Shown piece by piece: positions 34,255-47,148 of a DNA stretch of 64,000 bases. The notes below the pieces were generated by a model. That model saw only the letters and a program-made list of their open reading frames with translations. It ran no database searches and was not told the origin of the DNA. The position numbers and the translations under genes were made by a program. The number at the start of each line of letters is the position of its first letter. Position 1 is the first letter of the stretch. The stretch is from Tubulanus polymorphus. Its lineage: Eukaryota; Nemertea; Palaeonemertea; Tubulaniformes; Tubulanidae. The stretch is from positions 26,634,153-26,698,152 of the forward strand of contig NC_134028.1 of the NCBI RefSeq assembly GCF_964204645.1, written 5' to 3'.

Positions 34255-37200
34255 TTAACTCTCATCTAATAGAATTCTACACTGTTCGTTGTTTTTGCGA
34301 TGTAAAGGAAACGAAACTGCGTTGATTTTATGTTGTATCGATGTCCTTTTCTTATAAGGAGTGACGCTCATCGCTGGCAAAGACTCGCTCTGTTCAAACG
34401 TGTATCTGCGAATAAAACAGACAACAACAACATTATCAAATACATAAATCATCGGCGTTAAAGGTTAAGACACAGTTTAGAGTCCAGGACCCAGTTCCAC
34501 AGTTGTGAGTTAAGATTTGACTCGGAGTTAACTCATTGAAGATTAACTAATTTTAACTCAGAGTTAACGCTCACTCAGAACTAGTTCCACAATTCGTGAT
34601 CTAAGTTTGACCCTATAATTCAAAAAGATTGGACTCGGTGACCACAATCCTTCCACTTTCAAATTGCGTGTTTTCCCGATAGAAATTTCCCTGTATTCTG
34701 ATGAACGACAGTAAGAAAGACCCGAGTATTTATTTAGATAGACCCGAGTAGTTAGCTAGCCTAATAAATATTCACGACTGTTAACTAATATATCTTTATA
34801 GGAATTGTTACATTTTCCATATGAAACGAAGTTGTAAAGTTCTAGTGACAGTATTTCCCTGTGCCTTTCAGAATTTTATCAAAATTCCCCAGGGTCCGAT
34901 CCTGCGTTTTCCCGGTTTTCCAGAATCGTGGCCGGGGAACTGTGCAACCGGGTTCTAGTGTATCAAAGACTTGTTGTTATTATATTTCGTACGTTTGAGT
35001 AAATTCTGGATGATTCATTTGTAAACACATCTTGAACGGAGCCTCGTAAAACTCCACGTCAGTGATGGAATCCATGTAGGATTCGGCTCGTGATGTGAAC
35101 TCCAGCCCGACACGGACGCCACCGACGTTTATACTGCTGGTGCCAAGCAGAAATAAAGCCCCGCTGCAAATATACAAAAAAGAAATATCGAAACGAGAGA
35201 ATACACACTCAAGGCCTAATCAAATAATAATTATGGAAGTGATATGGAACATATTTCGCATAAAACGATGAATGCAGCAAACAGGGGAATGCTTTGTTTA
35301 AGGTCGCTTAAATCAGTTTAAACCGCTATATACAGAATTCTATTCATCAATTCAATTTCTATCAGTTATTTATTTATCAGGTGTGACACCTGACGATGAT
35401 ATCTATCGAGAGTTCGAAACGTCGTGTTCTTTGATTCTAATTCTCGATAAATAAGATTCGTTTTTAATGTTTTAAATTCTGTACATAGTGGGGCTTTAAA
35501 CTTATTATCTGTCCTCCAAGTCAGAGTGTACCGCGCTATTCTACCACGTTAAGAAGTTAAAGCACTTGAAAAACATATTCAATATGACGTCATAAGCGTT
35601 CATATCAATCGAAGCTGTACCATAAATCAGTATGATTACTCCAAGCATAAAGCGACTAAGTAAGTGACACGGGTCTAATTTCAATTACCATCCAGTAGTG
35701 TTCAACTATGAAAGCCTGATCGTTTACACCCCGTGACCAGCTCTACCAATCAAACCATAGGGTAGGTCAGCTATTATAAACCTGGTGTAGCCAGCATATA
35801 TTCAAATGAAGCAATCACTTCTGGACCAATCAGAAACTAGGGTTAGCCATCCGTGGTAACCCCAGGTTTGCTTTGACTGATTAGTCATGTGACCAACCAA
35901 TGTTTACATACTAGATATTCAAATCAAGCCTCGGTTTGGACTACAAAGTAAACTGAATGAAATACTACGAAATAAAATGAATCCCACTCATTTAACATCG
36001 TCAGTAAACAGTGAACGATGTGATGTAACTAACCTGGATTCTACTAGAGAATTAGCGTTTCTGTTCCACAAACTGATACTGATCGCACCCGATAAGTCAA
36101 ATGATAAACCACTTGATATCGAATGTTTTACGATCAGACCGTTTTGTAGGTGCACGGCGCGATTATAATCGTGTAGTAGAATAGTACCCTGAAAAAAAAA
36201 ACAAGTTTTATCAATCGAAGTATGAGTGGATAGCACTCCATTGCACTCAGAATTATCAGCCACATAAATTCGTCTGTTAAATGAGCCAAAAATTTTCAGT
36301 TCGACTTCTTGAAAGTTAGTGTTAGATACAAACAAGCATTCATCTTCAAACTGCTAGTACGCAACCCTCGATATGTGCTGATTTTCAATCATACCTTCCT
36401 AAACAGCTTTAAACATTATGTAAATATGAGGAAGTGGACGCAGACATACTTTATGAATGAACCCTTAGTTTGTTTAATAACATCGTTACAACGAACTTCA
36501 GGGCATCTGAAAATCGGTTTGTTATAATCGGTCGTATTATTAGTGTTCATTGTATTAAGTATGAAATAAACTAAATTGTGTTATTGGCCACTTTGAGAGC
36601 AGTCCTTCGATGTGGCAAATCTCAACATTTTTTGAGATTTTACCATGTCTGACGAGTAAGGTGAGGTTTCTGTATCCATGGACGTACAATCTAGTTTATA
36701 CGCCCATCCCCTGAATCAGGAGTAGTTTTACCTGTACGACTGGTGTTAAAGTACTGGGTGCATACCAAACAGCACTCATCAATTCACTTTGACCCTTAAA
36801 GAACTGTAACGGTGGAAGAGACACGTCTAGTAAACTGAGAACCATTCCAGCAGTAGCTTCTACCGTTTCATCTTTACTTTCATCATCGTAATTATCATTT
36901 TCATTATCCTCACCACCGGCTAGTGATTCTAATCCATCGGCGTACAAGTTCAACTGAAAATATTACATAAAATTACAGTTAGCCTCGCATAACTCGGAAA
37001 AACTAGGGCTGGTAAAATTCGAAGTCAGAAAATTATCTCAGTTTTGTCCGAGTTAGTCAGAGTTGGAAATATTTAATTCAAACAAAATTCAAGCGAAAGA
37101 AACATTCATAAAGTATGCATAAATACATAAAGAGAACTGAGGTTGACATCAATATGGTATTTCAAAGGATTCAGAGGAATTTATTTATCTTACAGAAATG

Positions 37201-40200
37201 ATTGGAAGCATTCGCTGATCTTTGTGTTTTAGGTAGACATCGAAATCACTGTTTTTCATTATTCCGGCCTTCGAATTCTCAACATTTAAACTGTATTTAA
37301 TATCGGCATCAGTGAGAGCTGAAAAACAATGAAATATAGATATAATTCAGTTCTCGATTAGATTTGAGTTGAAATTAGTTCTTTTCCAATTTTTTAGCCC
37401 TTGAGTCAAATTCAAGCAGTAACTGTGGAACTGGGTTCTTATTCTACGATTTCTGGTTAAATTTAACTATAGGGTTGTAGAATATTTTAGTATTTCTCAT
37501 GTTTTTATCCTTGAGTCATATTCAAACCAGGCTCTAAATGTTGTCTTGATTTAATAATGCAGCTTACATTATGAATAGATTGAATGATTACCAGAGAGTG
37601 TTCCTGTGTATGAACTAGAGCCTCCATTTTGAGCAAAACTATCGTAATTAACAACCTTCGAATTGTTCCTCAATTGTGAGACTATTTTCTGGAAACAGGC
37701 ATCTTTCGAAGCCAGATCTTCGACAATGGCCAGCACGTACGTCTTCAGCTCCTTCTGTCGTTCACTTTTCAATGATACGATCGCATTTTCCAGTAGTTCA
37801 AGTGTCGGTTTATTTCTAAGAACGATACTGAGCGCAGCCACACGAACAGTCGTGTCGTAACGTCTAGACGTTTGTAGGAAGATATTCAACAGCATTTCTT
37901 TCACCTAAAAACAAAACATATATAATAACATATAAATTATATATATATATTATAAACATAATATAATATGTGTCTTATATAGCGCTAAATCCAGCCAGGC
38001 TGCTCAGAGCGCTTTACATATTTTTCGATATTATCACCCAATTTTATACTCTAACATGTATCAGTCATCTCTCCCTGAGGAGAAGTAACACCGAGCTGCT
38101 AACAAACGCTCAGGAGTCATCTATCAGGCCAGGTATCCATTTACTCCTGGGTGGAGAGAGGCAATGAGGATAAGTGTCTTGCCCGAGGACGCTACGGCAA
38201 TGTATGGGGTTCGAACCCACGACTAGGCTTCCCAGAGTCGAACGCTCTAACCGCTCTGCACCGCTCCACATACATGAATATGATGACAGAGTATAATTAT
38301 ATTGAAGAGATTTACCATGGTCCACCTACACCCCACCCTTGCTGAAAGTAATTTCATACGAAATTACAACCATATCAAGTCTCATTTCAAATCTAGTGTT
38401 AAACTTAACAGAGTTTTTTCACTTAGGTCTCGAAAGACATTATGAGTGAGCTCTATTACAAAAGTTTCACTGTATGATTATTAATAGACATTATATTTCA
38501 CCTCATCAGTGATATATCCACTCTCGATGTACGAGATAGCTTTAAGCGCAGCCAATGAGACGCTTCGTTGTTGCGAAGTTTCCGCTAATCTCAGCAGCGT
38601 CGGTAAAGGTTGATGTAAACGAGAATTACCGAGTGCGGTTAGAAAATCGATTTTACATTCGGCAGTTAGACACGCAGTCAGCTGATCCAGTAGATAATTC
38701 TGATAATCCTGGATAATCTATAACATCATAAAATATATAAGACATCGTGCAATTTTATAGAATAAGGATTGATGGTGCGATGAGAAGTGTTACCAACCTG
38801 ATCATTAGCTTGAATATTTTGCGCGAATGTTTTTATCAGAGCGCCGAGAGCTAAAGCGGCAGATCTCTGAATCTTTTCATCGCTGATTCCTTTCTTAACC
38901 ACATCCTACAAACATACAGATCAGTGAAAATTATATCAGATATTCAGCAGCGGTTCATTTGTACATTCCCCAGAGAAATCAGCAGATACACAAAATCTCT
39001 GTCTCCCAAACAAAAATCAAACTTAAAGTTCAATAGGACAGACCCAGTTACCTCGTGGCCTCCCATTGTAGTAGTTTTGACACCATTTGACATTGAAAAT
39101 AGTGATTTCATTGAAAATGAAATGGAGATCATTCTGATTTTGAGTGTATATGGATAATTACGGAGTAGTTACTTAACTACTCTCGAAATGTAATGGTAAT
39201 CAGGTCTCTGATAGGGATTATATTCACCAGTAGTTTCTCCATAAGTAAATCATCTGGATGAGTGGCGTAAGACAACGCCATGAACATTCTTTCAGCTGTT
39301 GCTTGAGAGTCTTCCGAATTGAAATCGACCAATTCTAACATTGCATCAACAGCATCCACAGTTTGAGCAGCAGCAACAACGTCTATTAGTTCCGTGCTGT
39401 AAGAAGACAATATTTTACTATAAAGTAATGCATTTACGTAATGCAGGAAAAGTGAGAGAGAATTTGGACAACATCTGTATTAGAGCGTGTGTATTAATGT
39501 GCAGCCTGGATTCAACCCCATCGGACAGTCAGTATTGAAGTGCGAACTATGGACTATCAGTTTTTGAATGTGTGCCGATAAAATATCAATACATATACAC
39601 ATGTCTGGTGTGTGTAGTTCATTCTGAATAAAGAATGTATGAGGTAAAGTTATGAACACACGTTGAGTGTGGATGATGAAGAATTGTAATAATGGCGATA
39701 GTGTGAAGACTGTCTGAGGAGGTTCAGGGACCAGGCTGCAGACCTGCATAAAGCAACAAAGTAAAGTTTCGAACAATGAAATGCGTCTGATTATTTTGTT
39801 CATCTGGAACAATGATATCAAAACAGGAGAAGAAACTATTCTTGACAGTCATGTACTTACAAAATGTCTTTGTTTTTGGGATCTTTGAGAACTTTAACGA
39901 TCTCCTTTTTACCGGTTTGTCTAAAACTTGCCACCAGTTTAACAAAAGCACCTGCGGCTTCCAGATGACCGAGTTTCTCTTTATCAAGGTCGCCGCGAAG
40001 TTTAGCCACCAAATCGCCAGGCTAAGTTAGAATAGTTGTATAATAAAAAGCTCACAATGTTATGAAGCCGTTTAAAACGCAAGCAAAGTGTTGTTGTGTT
40101 AACAGAATTAAATGAAGAAAAAGGTGAAGATTGAAAAAAGCAAAATCTACAATGTACAAATATATCTATACATATATCACAAAAGCTTCTATCACCAAAT

Positions 40201-43003
40201 AACATTAAAATGTGTTTAGAATGTGAACTAAAATGATTGAAGTCAGATCAGGCCACTGTTAAATTCAATTAATGAATAAGCTATGAAGCGCACTCCATCA
40301 AAAATTTAGCAAATACAACTAGTCATTGAAGAAAGTCTCCTAGTCATAGTTGTTTAAGTCTGATCTCACTTTAATGTTTTACATTTATTGTGCGTAAATC
40401 TAAAAACGTTGATTTTACCTTCAAACACTGATCACACGTACCAGACAGCCCTTCCTCATCATCAACAGTAGGTAACATTTCAAATATTTTCCATGTACTA
40501 CCTAACAACAGACATTTAACCATGAACAAGGTACATATTTCTATCTCCCGAAATGAGTGGAATGAGACCCGATACGATCTTGATTCAGCACTTCTACTTA
40601 CTGTCTTTGATCAAAGCTGCAGCTTCTTGCGGATTATCACCATCTATTGATTCGCATGAACCAGTGCTCACCTGCACTAAGTGCTGCCTATAATAGAAAC
40701 AAATAGGAGTGAAATTTACAGACCAGACTGAGCCTTTATGCTTCTCCGCTAAAATTTGATTCTTGAGTAGAAACTTTGAAAACGAACAGTTCTTGATTCT
40801 CAACTCAACAGACAGTTTTGGTGTTTGTTCCAGAACTCATTATAACAGTTGATAATTTAAGTCAATGCCAAATAAGTTTACATCCTTTTATGCATATAAC
40901 ATTGTCCTTCGACAGGGATTTCAACCTGCTGGCTGCTACCGCACAAAACCCTGAAACTGCCCGATCAGTCCAGTGTGCACAAGTACGATTCACAGCTTAG
41001 CCCTATGATAAATTGCAGTGGAGATCCCTAAGAAAAGACGAACCCAGGCTAGAATAATGACTGACTAAAAATGACACCTTGGCCAAGTGCACAAATAGCA
41101 GCGCACCTAGACTAATCGGGCAGGCTTTCATGCCAATGGCAGCCTTGGGTTTGAATTCCTAAAATAGCAGTTTGTTTTTACTATAGTCTCTCTATGCTTA
41201 TGTTGATAACTCACATTTGTAAGAATTGATTAGCGATCTTAGAATGAGTTGGTATCGATAGATCATGAGTTTCTGTGGCTGTTACGACTTTGATTGAACC
41301 ATCGGCGTCCAATTCATAGATAGTGATCATATTAGAAACATCGCTGATATCTAAAACCTGCAAATAAAATAAAATGATGAGTATTTCAGGTCAGGTTGAA
41401 TTGCAGTTTGGTTATAGAAATGTATTTTACCTTATTGTAATTTCGATTTTGTCCTGCGATCTCTAATGTAGAACAATCTGATTTAGTTTTTGTAACTGTA
41501 TTTTTGTGGACTTCATATTCTACGGTACATTCGCCAGAAATATCAACCTATAAAACATTGATTCATAAATTATAGAACAATTTTTAACAATCTGTCTTTT
41601 AGGGGATGGGAGGGGGGCGTAGGTGCTGAAAAAGGGCATCGTCTGTATCCCTGACAAGGTGCTGGAGACTCAACACAAGAATTCAAAAGAAGGGTTTGGG
41701 GTCCTATCCAAGAAAACATCGAGAAACAAAGTTAAATTGGTTAAATTGTTGTAATTGGGAGATCATTATGTTGATTACTTACCCAAATGACAACTTATAC
41801 TTCAAAAATAGAACTGGGGATTCAGAAATTTGGACTAGTAAAATAGTGAGGATATTTGGTACATCATGAGTGTCAGGCTTTGCCGATTTGTCGATAGTTT
41901 CAATGATTCTTACCTCATTCTTGATTTCAGATTTAGTTTGATATTGGAATAAACTGATGATTCCGTTTTTGATATTCTGAGCTGCTATTTCTTCCTCAGC
42001 CGTGATATAAACTCTTGTCACTCGTCCATCTTTACGCAGGAAATATATCGGATATTTCGATAGCGTCGCGTACGGTAAAACTGTTCCTGGTTCAGTCGAT
42101 TTTACACCATTCAATTTCACATTGAATACCTATAAGAATATAACGAGACTTATTAACAATAGCAACATAGCTCAACCCACTAAACACCATACAGGGTCCC
42201 TATCAAACCACTGAGTGCCATTCGTAGGGGTGGATCCAGGTGACTGCGAGTAAAAGAGCAACTTTCCAGAGCTAGGAAATCCAGGGACACCATGCCCAGT
42301 TGCGAAAATGGTTCGAAACGCTAAAAAATCTGACAATTTCAATATAAGTCTCCAAGTGTGCTAAAAAAGCTGTTTATGACTGAATTGAAAATTGCGAAAT
42401 CTATTTGCAATAAACTCGTAAAAAGAAAACTCTTTAACTTTTAATATCTGATGCAGATGTAGGCCTACGTAACACCACTATATCTACCTGCATTCTGAAT
42501 AAAGCTGAAGTTTCTTTGGTCCAAAGAGCGTCCATTTCAACCGTAGCCGACAATTTAAATCCAACATCGTATTCTTTCTTTAAAACGGTTTCACTGGCTA
42601 TCACGGACGTCTCGTAGTTATAAACATATCTCACTCCTGATTTGTACGATGAGACAAAACCTGCAAAATAAATCACTTCACATCAGATACAAATAGAAAT
42701 GTTGAAGAATGATGATTTATGTGATGAGTAGAGCAGCCAATGACGCAGTTTTCTAGAGTTGGCCGTCAAAGTTTTTATTTTGAGATATCTTAGAATACGT
42801 TTAAGTAGTGTAGTGCCAATAGTGTGGACCAAAAAAGTGTTTGACAACTTGCTTGACTGAGACCCGAGACGAGGAGAGAATAAATAGTAGAAAAGTTTCT
42901 TGGCTTTTTTATGACAACTCAAAACGACTGTTGTTTTACATCACTTACCACAAACCGCACACATTAACAGAAACCACCGAGAAAATCTGATCGAATTTCT
43001 CAT
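34255..43003 (-). CDS. MTTP: Microsomal triglyceride transfer protein large subunit
   Basis: ER-lumenal lipid transfer protein that, with protein disulfide isomerase, loads lipid onto nascent ApoB-type lipoproteins. Seventeen coding exons whose phases all agree: 42949-43003, 42488-42660, 41914-42129, 41431-41547, 41215-41357, 40602-40687, 40419-40501, 39861-40021, 39228-39396, 38798-38905, 38502-38717, 37592-37904, 37194-37318, 36732-36953, 36034-36188, 34993-35163, 34255-34405. They give 887 aa; human MTP is 894 aa. A hydrophobic signal peptide (FSRWFLLMCAVCG) starts the protein. The vitellogenin-like N-terminal beta-barrel follows, with VDISGECTVEYEV. The alpha-helical repeat region comes next (for example AQTVDAVDAMLELVDF and DTTVRVAALSIVLRNKP). 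The C-terminal lipid-binding sheets include LPPLQFFKGQSELMSAVWY and SFDLSGAISISLWNR. The end FPLHRKNNEQC matches the conserved MTP C-terminus and separates it from vitellogenin and apolipophorin. A SINE lies in one intron, between the exons at 37592 and 38502. Confidence 0.96.
34487..34600. repeat. Fold-back repeat family B, copy 1
   Basis: Begins GGACCCAGTTCCACAGTTGT, continues with GAGTTAAG / GAGTTAACTC steps, and ends with the approximate reverse complement (ACTAGTTCCACAATT). The internal GAGTTAA words are also arranged symmetrically. It matches 48470-48583, and diverged relatives occur near 5335-5585 and 37340-37440. It lies in an MTTP intron. Confidence 0.7.
35389..35520 (+). repeat. Penelope-type terminal motif, copy 2, with conserved downstream tail
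   Basis: CCTGACGATGAT...CGAAACGTCG, followed by about 100 bp (AAGATTCGTTTTTAATG, TTCTGTACATAGTGGGGC, and a segment ending CTACCACG). The tail aligns by eye with 52920-53030. It lies in an MTTP intron. The conserved tail suggests these two copies belong to one element family. Confidence 0.55.
37965..38272 (-). mobile_element. tRNA-derived SINE
   Basis: On the minus strand the element starts with a tRNA-like head. It has an A-box-like GGTTAGAGCG near 38250 and a perfect B box (GGGTTCGAACCCC around 38207-38219). A conserved body follows (TCGGGCAAGACACTTATCC, GGAGTAAATGGATACCTGGC), then a tail ending GCGCTATATAAGACACAT and AT-rich sequence. This layout matches SINEs widespread in marine invertebrates. 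It sits inside an MTTP intron in the sense orientation, and the open frames across it are incidental. Confidence 0.85.
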
Positions 43004-43084
43004 TCTACTGCCGCTGTATCAATATCTAAAACTTTACTGACAAACTTCTTCAAAACTTGTTGTTAAACTTAAACTTTGATCCGA

Positions 43085-43135
43085 GTGAGAGGGTATCCCC
43101 GTTATTTCCGTGTTCCCTCTCACACGATGACGTCA
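43085..43135. promoter_or_regulatory. Inverted repeat and CRE-like palindrome upstream of MTTP
   Basis: GTGAGAGGG at 43085-43093 is exactly complementary to CCCTCTCAC at 43115-43123. Five bases further on is the palindrome TGACGTCA (43128-43135), a consensus cAMP-response element. It lies 80-130 bp upstream of the MTTP start codon, so it could be 5' UTR or core promoter. Function is inferred from position only. Confidence 0.4.
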
Positions 43136-43479
43136 TAACAAACCACGGCCGCGATGATTTTTTTTCACTAGAAAAACAATTCCTAGATGATGAATAACCC
43201 GTAGTTTCATAATAAAACTTCTACTATTCTGATATGATCAAAATTATTGGCAATACATTAATTGATCCAATTATAACCGGTCAAACCTGAATATTGTGGG
43301 ATTCGAACTCAATGATAGGAGAGCACGATGCAATGGCGCAATGCCCGAATGGTTCAGGCAATCTCAGTGATGATTCCTTCTGTATATTCGTTCCCCTGTT
43401 CGTAATATTGAAACCTTCTATGTTGAAATAGGTACTATACCACGATTGCAACATTCACACATGAATAGAAACAAAACGT

Positions 43480-43790
43480 GGGTGCAGCTCCAAGCCCTGC
43501 TGGCGGTTGGATGGAGGGCTGGGTGCGGCGGGGAGGAGAGCGAGAGGTGTCCGACTCGGCCCTCCCCGGTCCCGAGCTCCTCTCTGGGGGTGGGGCTGCT
43601 GGACGGGAGGACGAGTGAGGGTTGACCAGATGGGGACGTCTTTGTCTACGGTTGAGTTCGTAGCCACTGCCGGTTGGTCCGGCCCAGCAGAGGCCTGGTT
43701 CAGATAAGCCATGCCCAGATAGCCCTGAGACTGCCATGCCACCGGCCACGCAGACGCAGGGATGGGTCTGGGGCCAGCTATAACTGTTCC
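43480..43790. other. GC-rich patch with proline-rich open frames
   Basis: About 300 bp strikingly richer in G and C than anything within several kb. The minus-strand frames over 43435-43749 are Pro/Arg/Ser rich, and an opposing plus-strand frame is also open, as expected from composition alone. It could be a transposon fragment, a CpG-rich regulatory element or an unrecognised exon. I do not know which. Confidence 0.4.
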
Positions 43791-46700
43791 ACTGGTTAAC
43801 TCTTACCGACTAGAACACCTGGGGCCCCAGATTGCATTATTCTGGAGTACAGTAGAGTTACTTATTTATGATAAGTCGCATTGCGCAGTCCATTCCAGAA
43901 AAATGCTTTTATAGTTTGGAATCTGATAGGCTAAGTGAATTCTAGGCCTATTTTCCTTAGCATAAAACTCTATTCAACTGGTTTCGGCTGTGATTGGCCA
44001 GGTAACTAGAGTAAAGGTCAATCAATCACCAGCTATTGTTCGGGTTAGTGAGTATTTTAGCTGATAACCAATGCAGCCAACCAGCTGGGAACTGTGTGGG
44101 TTATGTCGGCACACACAGTCACAGACCCTGTCAGTGTCATCATGTCAACCCAACAGATTGAATATACAATCATCAATTAGTTCTAGTTGGCAGTTTGTTT
44201 TGGGTGTTTGAGACAAAAATATAGTAATAGATACCGTGTCAGCCTCCTAAGTCATGTACGATTATAATCAATGTATGTGAATAATTTGTAACTGGTGGCA
44301 TTTTTTCCTGCTATACAAAAAGTGGCAATTTTACCGGTGGCATTTTTTTCGTATGTTGCAAAATTTGGTGCCGGCGCCATTTTTACCGACAATCTAATAA
44401 CATGCTGTGAACAATTCATTTTTAAGGCTCCACTGAGATTCAAAAGCAACGATACACGACGGAGCAGTCCCTTGTTGAACTGATCGAGTCAGTTGATCTA
44501 GAGAATGGCACAGATAGGAATTGTCGAGGATAAGTTTGAGAGGAAGCTGGTAAGATGCCTGAGGAAAGGTTTATCAGTTGACTCTGAAAATCGTCATGAA
44601 TTTACGACCCCAGATTCAAACGAATGTCAAGGTCGTAGAGCCACCATTCTGAAAGGCGGCAGCCGACAACGTTATTTAGGGTTTTTTGAATAAAATAAAA
44701 TTGCTGCTGGATTTTATGAGGAATAATCCAATTCAGTGTATTTGATGCTGGCATTTCTAATTGAAAATAAAAATGTCCTCCTCCAGTCCTTGAAAAATGC
44801 ATGGAAATGGTTTTTATTTCGAAAATGAAAGAAAACCGTTCATCATCGTCTCTTTGAAAACATGTATGCCAAAACGGTTTTTCGAAGTTTTCTTTTACAT
44901 TATCAATGAAAATAATATTATCATCCGCCCTCGTCATAATTATTTTGAAAATGTTCAGAATGAGAATCTATATTTTTGAATGGCGGCTAATCTATTCACG
45001 AACGGCTCAGTCTATTTGTTTTAGGAAGTCCATGAAAAGGGACATTTACTTGACCTATAATGATCTATAAACGTCCGTGCAAGACGACGATTTCCGAATG
45101 ACCACTCGTAGTTGATTGGGTGTTGTTGAAGGGTAATTGATAGCAATTACAGTAAAATCACGGTTTGCGTGTTATGTGCACACTTTACGTACAAACGATA
45201 TATTCAGTCGATAAATACTCGCAGTACCAGTGCACAATTACTCTCAGTAGGTTAAAAACTCGATATCGACAACTATAGCTCCGCTGAAATCTGTATTAGG
45301 AGATAGACGGAATTTCTAAAAATGAAATTATCCGATGATAACTTTGGAGAATCGGTAAGTCCGGCAAAAATTCAGAAAAAGGCAACTTCCTGACGTAGTC
45401 TCTTCCCTTCTGTTTAGCCCTATGTATTTTGATTCTTTTCATACAGAAAATGTTTTTTTTCGTGCATCTAGAAAACCTTTGGTGGCTTTATAGAATATCA
45501 ACACTTTATTTTCTTAACTACGGGTCCGGATCATTTTTACCCCTTGAGTACGTACCGGCGATGCTGCGGGTCTAATTTGAAAAATTAGGCACATTTTTAG
45601 GCAATTTTAGTGCATCTGCTATATGTAGTACTGTGGACTTTCGTCATGTGATTTTCACTAAGGGCACTCGGTCAGAAAAAGGACTCCCGAACCGCCTGTA
45701 GATCCGACCCTGATATAATCATAGTCTAGTTTAGCTTTGGTTTTATCTCGGAACCTATGCATCACGTCGGCCTAAAGCTGTTCAATTTCGAACCAAAAAT
45801 ACTGCTTTTGCTAAACAACGAATGTATTGATAGACATTCTGTGACCTGAGAAATACCACATAAATAGCTATTCGCAGATTTGTATGCTGATATTAAACAA
45901 TGTCGGTGTAGGGCCTATAATACTGCTATACCAGCGAAACAAGTTTTACTCATTTGTGCGTCTGTTTTCTGAATAGACCGCCTATGAGTATAATCACTGT
46001 AGTCCTTGTGCAATTAAAATTTTGTTAGAAAAGTAATGAGCTAAAATTTGTTTATGTAGAAAGAATCTCGCGGGATGTGTGGCAGCTGAATGACGGGTTG
46101 GAATTAACGCACCGTCCCGGATGCCACCTTTCGCTTTTCTAACGAGATTTCTATTTTACAAATTTGATGACATCATTAGGATCCTATATGAATGTATATG
46201 GAGACTGTCATCGTTCCTCGCTAATTAGTCTTTTAAAAGTCTATTTGGACTTATTCGACCTCAATGCGCAAGTTGACAGAAACGCCTGTAAGACCGTGCT
46301 TTGTGTTTAAATGGTGAAACCACGTGAAACAGATTGACTCCTTTAACGCAAGATGGCGTATTAGTTAAGGTGTCGTGTTTAAAACCTATTATTTTCTGGG
46401 TTTTTGTTAATGTAATCATGTGATGGAAACTGTTTTTTTTACAATGGAAATGGTTGGAGTGTAAATAAATTCGTAATTCATTGGTAGAATAAAGCTATAA
46501 GCTTATCTAATGGTATCGCGTATGATGACGGATCTCCGATGTATAAAGAGTCACATACGACGCCTTTCGGAAATATATCCATGATTCTGTTGGCATGATT
46601 TTAGTCTTTCTTCTCATGTTTCGCACTCTACCCCGCTATGCCGTTGACCTTTCAATAGTTCAAAATTTGAACTCGAATTAATTACATAGTGTATCTATTA

Positions 46701-46829
46701 TACGTCACGTTTGGATCACACTAGCACAGCTGCGCCCACATTCTTAATTTCACCTTATACAAGAGAACCTTTAAATAGTGTGTCGTTTGAGGTCTAGATC
46801 GACACGCCCTACACTGTAGCATCAACATC

Positions 46830-46842
46830 TGATATAAACACC
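46830..46842 (+). promoter_or_regulatory. Possible TATA box of the ABCG2-like gene
   Basis: GATATAAACACCG about 310 bp upstream of the start codon is followed within 40 bases by a GC-richer segment. This fits a TATA promoter with a 5' UTR of roughly 280 bp, but no transcript data support it. Confidence 0.25.
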
Positions 46843-47148
46843 GCGTGAATCAGAGTCTAGCTAGCATCCACCGCGCCGAGCTCTGAGCAGCAGTAAGCGA
46901 GTCGAGTCGATCGAACAACCGCTTCACGGTATACACAGACCGCTGTCATACACCCGAACATTCTACTACTATTAGACTAATTATCAAATATGCGAGCAAA
47001 TTATAATTGAGGAAGTTATTAAAACTGGACATACACACGCACGAGGCGGCGCACGTTTGGCGATTCTGATTAGACCGACATCTGCGTAGTGTACACACAG
47101 AGCTGACCACAGACTCTTTGTAGTGGATGTACACTGGCATACGGTATA

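Larger units (their letters stand above)
43004..47148. other. Bidirectional intergenic region between MTTP (-) and the ABCG2-like gene (+)
   Basis: 4.1 kb between two divergently transcribed genes. It includes the MTTP promoter side (inverted repeat 43085-43123, CRE-like site 43128), a GC-rich patch at 43480-43790, an orphan exon-like segment at 45322-45354 and the presumed ABCG2-like promoter and 5' UTR near 46830-47148. No complete gene is recognised in between. Confidence 0.4.

Noticed and set aside
34255-43003. Vitellogenin or apolipophorin rather than MTP
   Set aside because: Length (887 aa), lack of a von Willebrand type D domain, and the MTP-specific C-terminus FPLHRKNNEQC favour MTP.
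43290-43375. tRNA-like sequence with a GAGTTCGAATCCCA B-box on the minus strand
   Set aside because: No acceptor or anticodon stems can be paired; at best a SINE or tRNA relic.
43435-43749. Proline-rich protein on the minus strand
   Set aside because: Frames open on both strands because of high GC; no start, splice or homology evidence. Kept only as a compositional feature.
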